64,000 nt of DNA, from contig NC_054704.1 in assembly GCF_016097555.1 (NCBI RefSeq), positions 48,038,625-48,102,624 on the forward strand. Reading direction: 5' to 3'. Shown in pieces: positions 12,001-24,000 of the stretch. The notes beneath the pieces are model-generated. The model was not told the origin of the DNA and did no database searches. It worked only from the letters and a program-made list of their open reading frames with translations. The number at the start of each line of letters is the position of its first letter. The first letter of the stretch is position 1. The position numbers were made by a program, and so were the translations under genes. Source of the stretch: Gigantopelta aegis (taxonomy: Eukaryota; Mollusca; Gastropoda; Neomphalida; Peltospiridae).

Positions 12001-15000
12001 TTTTAAAGAGTCATAAAACAAATTTCAACAATCATGTTTATTTAGGTTTTATACATTTTTCGAAAACCTGTAATCTAATTAAAGTTTGAAATGAATTTTT
12101 TTGTAATTTAATTATGAAATATATTTGCCACATTCAGATTTAATTTATATTTGGCAGTTTGGTAAAAAAAAACCCACACAAAAACCCCATAACCTGGATA
12201 TTACGTTCAGTGTGAAAGGATTTAGTCTGTCAAGTGAAACTAATTTTCAAATAGAGGATTTTCTTTTGGTTTTAATGATTATGAATTTGAATATGAAAAG
12301 CTGAGTAGCAAATACATGCATGTGAGCAGTTTGTAAATACTGTCAGTGTTATTTGCTTTGTTCTATGCTCCTACATTTCAATTTTTAGATGCTCAACCCC
12401 AGGATTAAGAAAGTCCAAGAGATCCAAACAGCCACATCAATCAGGTAATAGTGATCATACAGGTGTATGTGTATATTAAATTGCTTTAAAATTCTCTGGT
12501 AGAAGATTCACATTCAGAACATTAATGAATATTAATCGCTATAAATGACTGTTTGAAAAAAAATTCTTTTCTTTTTTGATTTATGGATTAATTACAGTGA
12601 AACCCTTCAGTAAACCAGAATTATTTCAAAACCAGAAATATTTCATGATCCCGTGATTTACCCATATTTTAAGACTTAACATTTACCCTTGTATGTCAGA
12701 AACCCTTCTAAGTTGAAACATCTGGCAAATAATATAGTCCCGAGGCATTATTTTAATGTAACCTGTACACATGAAAACTGAACAATTTGAATCTGTTGTG
12801 CATCCCTAATTGCTCGAATTATCACCTCGGATGATTTTATGATTTGGAACCAGAATTTTTTCTTGGGTGTCCAGTTTTGAGGGGTTTCACAGTTGCTGGA
12901 AATATATATATATATCAATTTTAGTTCGCCTGAAAAGTACTTTATTCAACCGGTTACATAAATATTGTGTGCATACAGTGTGGGTTGTTTTACCTAGTAT
13001 AGGTCATTCTGTGCTGTTTTATGCCAACCATTACATTTTGTGTTCATCAGAATCAGCTTCCAGCTCTGCATCAAGTGATGATGGTGCCACGACTTACTCT
13101 GTAGTAGTGGATGGCAAGAAAATTAACCGTAGCACAAGACAGTCTTCACTTAGCAATGTTGACACTGATGAATTGTCGGATGATGCTAAGAAAAGCAGTC
13201 AGAATGTGAATGGTTCGTCATCAGGTAAATATTCATATTCATGTATTCATTTACCTTATTCTATTATTGTCAGACTGGACTGATATTGTGATCAACTAGT
13301 ATGTGATACCTCAGCATTTGTAATTAAACATTTCAGTGTTCTCGCTGGGTGAAAATTAAAGGAGGGCGGCAGCGCAGCACCACACCCTTCAAAAAAAAAA
13401 AAGGGGGAAGCTTGGTGGTTACCATGTTGTGTGTTGATAGACTATGTGGAAAGACATACTCCTTATTTTGATTACAAAAAGTTTATACGAAATACAAGCA
13501 GACTCGTCTTTTAACTGAACCGAAGATGTTGCCGGTCTGATATTCACTGGCAGTTCCGGTTTTGCTGAACCAATCAAAGTTTTAATATTATTATTTTAAT
13601 AAAGATTTCAAGATATACGAAAAACAAAAAAGACATTTGTGTGATCCCCTAATGTCGAAAACATTTTTTGTTATTCCCATCTTCATCGAATGAATCGATC
13701 GCTGCGATAAAATATTATCGCCAACTGATAAAAAGTAGTTTCGTTTTTGTAGTGGCGGTGTATATATTATTTGGCACCCAAGATGAATGATTTTAATGCC
13801 AAACACTACCACTTCCGTTGATTTTATAAGCGGTGATATCCCCCCAAAATGAAAAGTTTACAATATGTTATAAGAACTGCTGAATAAACAGAATGACAGA
13901 AAGTAAAAATCGTCAGTTACAATCAATTATATCTGTAACTGAGGACAAAATATCAAACGACAGTTAGTGGAAACGAAAAATAGAGTGACCGTTCTGATCA
14001 CGTGACAAATTTGGCGCCAAATAAGTGGGGTTTTTCCAGTCGGAGATTGCCGAATCCATAAAAAAATAAAAATGTTTTCATTGCTCAAATAAAATATAAC
14101 TTTTGTTGTTTGTATTAAACATACAAATAGATACAGGTATAGGACAAAATAGAGGCTGTTAAAAATACTATTAAATTATGTTACGGTAACCGTCGTAAAT
14201 GTTTCATCAGTTGCTTTTTCGTACACAACGCGGCTTGTTTCCTTAGATGTCCAGTGTGCAGACTGATCGTTGTGGTTTTTTTTTAAATATTTCATGATCC
14301 CGTGATTTACCCATATTTTAAGACTTAACATTTACTCTTGTGTGTCAGAAACCCTTCTAAGTTGAAACATCTGGCAAATAATATAGTCCCGAGGCATTAT
14401 GTTAATGTAACCTGTACACATGAAAACTGAACAATTTGAATCTGTTGTGCATCCCTAATTGCTCGAATTATCACCTCGGATGATTTTATGATTTGGAACC
14501 AGAATTTTTTCTTGGGTGTCCAGTTTTGAGGGGTTTCACAGTTGCTGGAAATATATATATATATCAATTTTATTTAGCCTGAAAAGTACTTTATTCAACC
14601 GGTTACATAAATATTGTGTGCATACAGTGTGGGTTGTTTTACCTAGTATAGGTCATTCTGTGCTGTTTTATGCCAACCATTACATTTTGTGTTCATCAGA
14701 ATCAGCTTCCAGCTCTGCATCAAGTGATGATGGTGCCACGACTTACTCTGTAGTAGTGGATGGCAAGAAAATTAACCGTAGCACAAGACAGTCTTCACTT
14801 AGCAATGTTGACACTGATGAATTGTCGGATGATGCTAAGAAAAGCAGTCAGGATGTGAATGGTTCGTCATCAGGTAAATATTCATATTCATGTATTCATT
14901 TTCCTTATTCCATTATTGTCAGACTGGACTGATATTATGATCAACTAGTATGTGATACCTCAGCATTTGTAATTAAACATTTCAGTGTTCTCGCTGGGTG

Positions 15001-18000
15001 AAAATTAAAGGAGGGCGGCAGCGCAGCACCACACTCTTCAAAAAAAATAAAGGGGGGGAAGCTTGGTGGTTACCATGTTGTGTGTTGATAGACTATGTGG
15101 AAAGACCTACTCCTTATTTTGATTACAAAAAGTTTATACGAAATACAAGCAGACTTGTCTTTTAACTGAACCGAAGATGTTACCGGTCTGATATTCACTG
15201 GCAGTTCCGGTTTTGCTGAACCAATCAAAGTTTTAATATTATTATTTTAATAAAGATTTCAAGATATACGAAAAACAAAAAAGACATTTGTGTGATCCCT
15301 TAATGTCGAAAACATTTTTTGTTATTCCCATCTTCATCGAATGAATCGATCGCTGTGATAAAATATTATCGCCAACTGATAAAAAGTAGTTTCGTTTTTG
15401 TAGTGGCGGAGTATATATTATTTGGCACCCAAGATGAATGATTTTAATGCCAAACACTACCACTTCCGTTGATTTTATAAGCGGTGATATCCCCCCAAAA
15501 TGAAAAGTTTACAATATGTTATAAGAACTGCTGAATAAACAGAATGACAGAAAGTAAAAATCGTCAGTTACAATCAATTATATCTGTAACTGAGAACAAA
15601 ATATCAGACGACAGTTAGTGGAAACAAAAGATAGAGTGACCGTTCTGATCACGTGACAAATTTGGCGCCAAATAAGTGGGTTTTTTCCAGTTGGAGATTG
15701 CCGAATCCATAAAAAATTAAAATGTTTTCACTGCTCAAATAAAATATAACTTTTATTGTTTGTATTAAGCATACAAATAGATACAGGTATAGGACAAAAT
15801 AGAGGCTGTTAAAAATACTGTTAAATTATGTTACGGTAACTGTCGTAAATGTTTCATCAGTTGTTTTTTCGTACACAATGCGGCTTGTTTCCTTTGATGT
15901 CCAGTGTGCAGACTGATCGTTGTGGTTTTTTTATGTGTGGAAAAAAGTGTGCATTTTGAAACTGCGGAGATATGTGCTGGAAAATATAGTAGGGTGCTGG
16001 AAAATATAGTAGGGGTGCAGAAAAATAAAGAAGGACGGAGAATGTGAAAGGAGGGCGGCAAAATGCAATAGCATTGAAACCACTCTAAACCCGACACCCT
16101 AGGGACCAAGACAAATGTCAGGTTTTAACAGGGATCTGGTTTAGAGAGGTTATGTACTGGTTTTTAAAAAGGGACTGGGTAAAACGTCCGGTTTTGAGGG
16201 AATTCTGGTTTACAGAGGGTCCGGTTTTGAGAGGTTTCACTGTACCTTTATCTTGTACATAATTATAAACTGAAAAATCTGTAAGCTGCTTAAGGTGTTT
16301 TTATTTTTTATTATTATTATTTTTAATTTGTTTACATAAATGTAACCAGTAATTACTGTAGCTACTTTATAATTATGTGACATGTTTTTCAGGTGCACTT
16401 GTTTGCATTGATTCTTATTTTCCAAAATAAATTATGATATATTTAGCTGAATAATCTTGATTATAATAATTTCCATTTGTACCTGCAGGCTTTCTGCCAC
16501 AAACTGAGGGTATGTAATAAACAGAGGATAATAAACGAGTTACCAGTTATCAAATTTATGTCCCTCGTGAAATAATTTTCAGTTGTCACGAGCTTTAGCG
16601 AGTAACAAATGAAAATTATTTAACGAGGGACATAAATTTGATAATAACTGGTACCGAGTTTGTTATTCTATTTATTACCTCAGGTATTTTTTCTCTCTAA
16701 AAGCCTTTATTTTTGACGCACATGCACGTATAGAAACGATGCCAGCCTGTATAGAAACGATGTAGACCACTTTATGCACTGTTCTGAGAATTACTATACC
16801 TTTGTAATTTAATCACGTTTTTTTTTTTCTGCTACAAAATCTATAATGAATTGCATCAAAATTATATTTTGTTGTCAGTTTAACACCAAAAACAGAGCCG
16901 TAAACGTAAACGCAAACTCTTTAAACTACATGATGTCATTCTGTGTGCTTGCCAAGGTGATGACGTCATATTTAGTACCGACATGGTTATTGGTTTGTAA
17001 GCATCAAACTATCCAATAGTATTGTTCGTTAGACCAATGCAGAATATTTCTCACTGAGAAAATATGGAAAATATTTTCCCTGTTATGTGTGACCGCTGGG
17101 GTAATAAAAAACAAAACGAACCATAAGTGCCCCTTATTGACAAAGTTTTAAACATCAGTTCTCTTGCTGTGATCTGTCTAAAAATTATAAAAATATAACC
17201 ATTCATTTCCAAGATTTTAAGGTACACACTTTTATTCTCCGTACCTTCCGGCAGAAACCGTGACTTGTGTAAGCATACATATATAAAATTGACCTTTTTT
17301 TTATCTTCACGATAAACAATGTAACAGCCAGTCCAGCTGGCAACCAGCTTTTTCATGGTTTCCATATTTTTCCTCAACTGTTCAATATGGAATGAAAGAA
17401 ACTATGTCGGTGAAATAATGTATTAGAGTTATTATTTTCTTAAAGGGAATATCCAGAGTTTTCAGCCCCAACAAGACTTCTAGTTATTCTCCTCCTCCCC
17501 CCCCCCCTCCCCCCCCCCCCCAAGAAAATACTCACACTATCTTACCTGAACATTATTTAAATATATTGCATTGTACAGATAAATACATTTGGAATATTTG
17601 GCCTTAGGAAGAAATAATATATTTGTATGTATAAAATTAGTTTATCAAAACATCGATATTGAGATACTACACAACATTATCTAGTCATACATTAATTATA
17701 AAGATATTCATATTCTAAGTAACAAAATTATAAGTAAATTATCATTAAATTAGTTATGTTGTGAAAAAAAGTTAAAAAATTTGGCAGAAAACCTTTTTAA
17801 AAGGCTACAAACTCAAAACAGTCCCTTTAATGGAGTATGTGTTGAGTACAATAACTTATAACTAACTTTAACCTAAAACATATTTTAGTATGTGTTGAGT
17901 ACAATAACTTATAACTAACTTTAACCTAAAACATATTTTAGTATGTGTTTGGAGTGGAGGAGATAAGAAAGCCATTAGGTGGTCATTTCAAATTACGGTT

Positions 18001-21000
18001 GTATTATAACAATATTATTATTTGTTGTAGGCTGATGGACAAGTAGGAATTCTGATGAACTAGTAAACTAGTTTATACCATCAGACTAGTTATAGATTTT
18101 CAATTTCTGTGACATATTTAAGATGAATAGTAACAAAAATTAAATTATTGTTGATTTCAAATATATATTTCAGATGAAGCAATTGAAAGGTGCAGTGTGA
18201 AACCTACTGAATATACGGTGGTGGTAGATGGCACCCCAGTGAAGAGAGGCAGAAAATCTCTAAAAAGTGTCAAAATGACACCAACACGTTCCCGCAGGGG
18301 GAGCGTCGTAAATCATGGAAACAGCGAACTGACACCACATGGTGTCACAGTGTTCACCCCTCGCAGGTCAACCCGAAAATCACTCAGACCCGTTACCTCC
18401 GACACGGACAGTGCCTTGGAGACTGTGCCTTTGTCTGTAAAGATTGCAGTCGACAATGACCCTAACGTAGCGAGTACTTCCAGACTGTCCCGTTCGGAGT
18501 TTACAGAGGTGAAAACCCCTAACTGTTCCAGACGGAAGAGTCTGAGAAGAGTTGATTCAAGTCAAGGTTCAGCGATTAACAGCCACAATGGAAACGACTT
18601 GTCCAAGGATGGACAAATTGTCCCTAAAGATACACAAAATAGTGATAACTCAACCTCGTCTGATTCTGACAAGGATATAAAAGATTCAAAGACGACCAGA
18701 TCATCAAGAAAAGCCAGGATGTCGGAAATACTTGATAAAAACGATGATGAACAGTCTGTAGATTTACCCTTGATTTCTGACACAGTTCACAACTCTACTT
18801 CATCAGATTCTGAAATTAATAACAAAAATTCAAAGACAAGATCGAGGAAAAACAGAAAGTCACAAATAGTTAATAAAAACAACGGAGAAAAATTAGTTGA
18901 TATTGCCATAGCTTCTGAGGGAGAGGTGTGTAGTGATGCGGAGAAATCGTCCCAAAGTAGCAAAGAAGCATCTACACATTTGCTGGAAGCAGTCGATAAA
19001 TCTAACTCTTCTGATTCTGAGACAAAGCGATCGTCAAGAAAAATGAGAAGATCATGTGTGTCAGCAAAAAATAATAACAAAGAAAAGCCTGTTACCATGT
19101 TGTCTGATATCCCAAATACTGAAAACTTGTCTTCCAATAACTTTAAAGCAGTTAAAAACTCAGCTTCATCGGATTCTGACAAGGATAAGAACAATTTGAA
19201 GACAAACAAATCAAGAAAAAGTTATGACATAGAAAAGTCTGTCGCTGTGACTTCCGATACAAATTCATCTGGTGATGCTGAAAAATCATTCCCCAAAGAT
19301 GATGGCACTTCAGCCTATGCACTGATTGATGAAGCAGCAGATAACTCCACTTCATCTGAGTCTGCTATTGATAAAGTTTATTCACACACAAAAAGATCAT
19401 CAAGAAAAAGTAGAAAATCACAAATAGATGCTAAAAATGGTGATGAAGAAAAATCTCTTAATGTTGTTACTACTGCTTTGGAAATGGAGAGTATTGAATC
19501 AAAGGAGTCGGCCATAGCTGAAGAACAAAGCCCTGACAAGAAATGGAACCCTGTCCGCCCCATTATGTATACAGATATTGAGGAACAAAATGGAAGCAAT
19601 GATGTAACTACGGTTCGTGAAGAGGATACAGTGAACAGTAAATCTGAGGACACTGTTTTCCATGGTACACCGATTAAACGATCTAGAAGGAAATCAACAT
19701 CTTCTGTTGACCAATTTCAAGAGCCTGGAGAGCCCATGTCCACGAGAAAGAGTACACGCAAGAGGAGGAAGACAACAGCATGTGATATTCCACCAGAACT
19801 ACGCAGTCCTGATCAATGGTAACTTATCATTTGTTTAAAAAGACGAAAGCAGGCCTGCGCAAATTAAAAATTGGCATAACCTAAGAAGGGGTTATGCCAA
19901 AAGATTTTGCATAACCTATTTTGGTTTGCATAACCTGGGTTTTTTTCTTTATAATTTAAAAAAACTATATGTATACAAATGTTTTAAGAGATTTAAAAAT
20001 AATAATAATTACTGATTATTGTAATAAATTACCAAATATAGTGAATGTCAGGACCTATTGTATAAAACACGTGTGCATAACTGTGAATAAATAAGAATTG
20101 ACGGCAAGGCAATCTCTTACCATTAATTTAATAATGTTAGTCTTTTATGTGTATATAATGTTATGACATTCAGTCTGAAGTGGGAGACTGTGCCATCATC
20201 CTCATCTGAGGAACAGTGTCACTGTCATTATCACTGACACTGTTGTCACTGTCATTATCACTGACACTGTTGTCACTGTCATTATCACTGACACTGTTGT
20301 CACTGTCATTATCACTGACACTGTTGTCACTGTCATTATCACTGACACTGTTGTCAATGTCACTGACACTGTTGTCACTGTCATTATCACTGACACTGTT
20401 GTCAATGTCACTATCACTGACACTGTTGTCACTATCACTGGCACTGTTGTCAATGTCACTATCACTGACACTGTTGTCACTGTCACTATCACTGACACTG
20501 TTGTCACTGTCACTATCACTGACACTGTTGTCAATGTCACTATCACTGACACTGTTGTCACTGTCATTATCACTGACACTGTTGTCACTGTCACTATCAC
20601 TGACACTGTTGTCACTGTCATTATCACTGACACTGTTGTCACTGTCATTATCACTGACACTGTTGTCACTGTCATTATCACTGACACTGTTGTCACTGTC
20701 ATTATCACTGACACTGTTGTCAATGTCACTATCACTGACACTGTTGTCAATGTCACTATCACTGACACTGTTGTCACTGTCATTATCACTGACACTGTTG
20801 TCAATGTCACTATCCGATTCGGAATTACAGTTAATAATAGGGTTACTGTGACTGGTTTACCCTAGTTGCTCATCCAGTTCAAGATTGTAATGATTATCAC
20901 AATATCACCATTTTTGATTGGTTAAATTCGGCTATAACGCCTTCTAACAACCAATGGGAATGCACCTATTTTGCAAGATATTTATACAAACTTGACTGGT

Positions 21001-24000
21001 TACGTTACACGCTACGCAAAAAGCACTGCACATTGGGAACAAGTCTAATGTTTGTACTCGCGATAAAAATATTTTGGTACTTTACTAATCATTCAGTAAA
21101 TTTTACACGAATGGTAAATCGGTTATGCCAAATAAAATGGCATAACCGATGCACAAACGAAACGGTAGTTTGTGCAGGCCTGCGAAATAAAAATATTTCC
21201 ATATCTTTTTTATTATGTACTTGATTTCATTTGCGGAATTTTCATTTTTGTCATACCTGTGTACAAGAAATATACATATCTTTTGATAATGTACTTTATT
21301 TCATTTGGGGAATTAATTTTTTTTTTTGATACCTATGTACATTTTAAAATTATTTTGAGTTCACATGAGTTTTGACATGATGAAATTGTTGTTTCTTGTA
21401 CACTGAGTGGTATTGCACTATTGTTACTGCCCTCAAAATTCAGATCATCTTGTGATGGCAATTTCGAACAATAAATAAAGTAAATATCTGATCACAGCAA
21501 AAATGCTGTTGCAGATCACAATTTGGGTTTTCAGTTATCATCGCCAACTGAGGGCTGCTGTTATTGTTTTAATAAAAATTAACTTAATGCAGTTTAATAA
21601 AGACGACAATAACAACCTACCAGTACACAGTTTCTATGGGAAATAAACATTTCAGAGATGAAAATTTCTAACCATTCAAAATTGTTTTCAGGATACAAGT
21701 TTTGGAATCAAGTCCCATGGTTGAAATGTCAAGAAGGACACTAAAATCAAAAACTCCTCCAGGTAACCTGTCCAAGCATAAGTTGGCTTAAAAAGAAACA
21801 GTGGATTTGATGATCAGGCTGTAAATTTAGCATTATTCCATTCTTCCTCAAATCCCAGATTTTGTGTTGGAAGTGTAACATTATGAGTCCCAAAATATCT
21901 GTATTACATCATTTAACATGGGTGTGGAAGTTAGCTCAGTCCGGTGAGTGCTCGCTTGAGGTGCTTGTGGCGCATGATCGAACCACCTCAGTGAATCCAT
22001 TCGACTGATTAGATTTTTTCTCATTCCAACCAGTGCACCACAACTGGTATGTCCTTTCCTATCTGGAAAAGTGCATATGAAAGATCCCTTGCTGCATTTG
22101 GAAAAATTTAGAGGGTTTCTTCTGATGACTGTCAGAATTATCAAATGTTTGACATCTAATAGCCGATGATTAGTTGATCAATGTGCTCTAGTTGTGTCGT
22201 TAAACAAAACAAACTTTAACATTTCATTTAATTATTCCAGAGGAATCCTAAATTTAAAAAAAAAGAAGTTAAATCTCCAAATTAAGTGCCTTGTAATGAA
22301 AAGTACATTAACTTTAAGACAACCAATGCCCTACAACTAGTCATCAAGGACCATGGTATCTGCTGGTGCTCTTCTATATGTAAGTGATTATAAAAGAATC
22401 CTTTATGCTATTTGTTGGACGCAGACCTAGTGTCAAAATAACCATACGTATGACACCAAATAGTAATTTGTCTTAAACAAATATTTCTTTCCTTTTCATA
22501 AAACAAATATTTCTTTCCTTTTCATAAAGACAAATTCTCACAACTTTCATTAAAGTTTAAAATATATTTCTGGAAATGAATAGATTGTTTGCAAAAACTA
22601 ATAACCACATCACAACACCAACCAAAGATCAATTATTTCTATGTTCTGTTTGTAAAATAACAAATTTATTGAACTATGAAATGTCTAAAATGTGTGCTAA
22701 CATGTACAGATTTGATCAGTTTTGTAGTGTTATGAAAGAAATCAAGATTACTTTTATCTGATTTTGACGTATCTCCGAACTAAACAGAAAACACTATTGA
22801 TTTTTTTTTTATTTATATATATTTTTTCAGAAAAAGCCATCCCAATAGAGCCACTGAATTTTGATGATTTTGATGACGAGATTCCAAATGTCATCAATCC
22901 TTTCTCTGGAATGCTAATGCCAACTGAAAATGCTGTGCCCATGGATGTTGATTTGAAAGGTTTGTTAACTTATTTGTGTGACTTGGGCACTGAATGAAGA
23001 CACAAAGAGATGGGCCTGTGTAAACTTGTGTCTGCTGTCTATATATGCATACACATCAGCCACATTGTAAACTGTGGGATCCCCAGGGACCCATTTAGAC
23101 ATTTCTGGTTGGATTTATTACTGTTATGGTCAAATGAATATTGACACGAATGTAAGCCAATCATTTTTAATTTCCTGACAATACTGGATTGGTTTTGAAT
23201 TTATTTCACTGGTAGCTACACAAATTTCAGAGTTTGCTACACAACTGTAAAACATTAAATAGTTGTAACTACTCAATTTTCAACTGATCACCAACTTTCG
23301 CTAATCAAAATGGTACCTGGTAGTAGACCAATATGGTTTTGCTGTGGTTTTTATTTATCATTTCTTTTTCCCCCCCCCCCCCATTAAAACATTAAAAAGC
23401 TTTATTTTATTATTGAAGTAATTTTGGTTCCATTTTCATTAGAAGCTGGTCCTTCCGAAGACATCGTAACTGAATCTAGTGGAGAACACAATGTTAAATA
23501 TTTCCGTAACCTTTTGGTAACGGAGACAGCACGCCTACAGAATTACTGTGCAACATGGGACTCGATGGACCACTCCAACTCTGGCATTACTGAAGAATGT
23601 AAGATGAATATTATTACTGTTAGTTATTTATTGGAAGAAAAAAAAATGTATATACAGTGATAGAAATAAGCAAAATTGTTCACTAGTCGATTGGACAATT
23701 ACATTTGGAAATCTACTTGTCCACCAATATTTTCACTTGTTCAAATTCATGGTTTGTTTCGTACAAGTGCAAGGACGATATTTTTACTGCTTAAAATGAA
23801 ACTACAGTGAAACTCCTAAACTGGACACCCTCAGGACCAAGTAAAAAGTGTGGTTTTAAGTGGTATCCGGTTTAGAGAGGTTCTCTTCTGCACAGATATT
23901 TAAAAAGGGACCATGAAACATGTCCGGTTTACAGAGGGTCCAGTTTTGAGAGGTTTCACTGTACACAGAAATTTTTTACTTGTCTATGGGACAAGCACTG

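Larger units (their letters stand above)
12636..15933 (+). repeat. 1649-bp tandem duplication carrying DLGAP5 exon 7
   Basis: Unit 1 is 12636-14284 and unit 2 is 14285-15933, with a few percent differences and small indels in the intron parts and one in 174 bp of exon. The left break lies in a CAGTGAAACC MITE and the right in a CAGTGTTCTCG element, with T/A-rich sequence at the joint. Confidence 0.92.

Noticed and set aside
20202-20851. Two ORFs of about 200 codons, one per strand
   Set aside because: Both are produced by the 27-bp minisatellite, whose unit is a multiple of three without stops. Kept as a repeat, not as genes.
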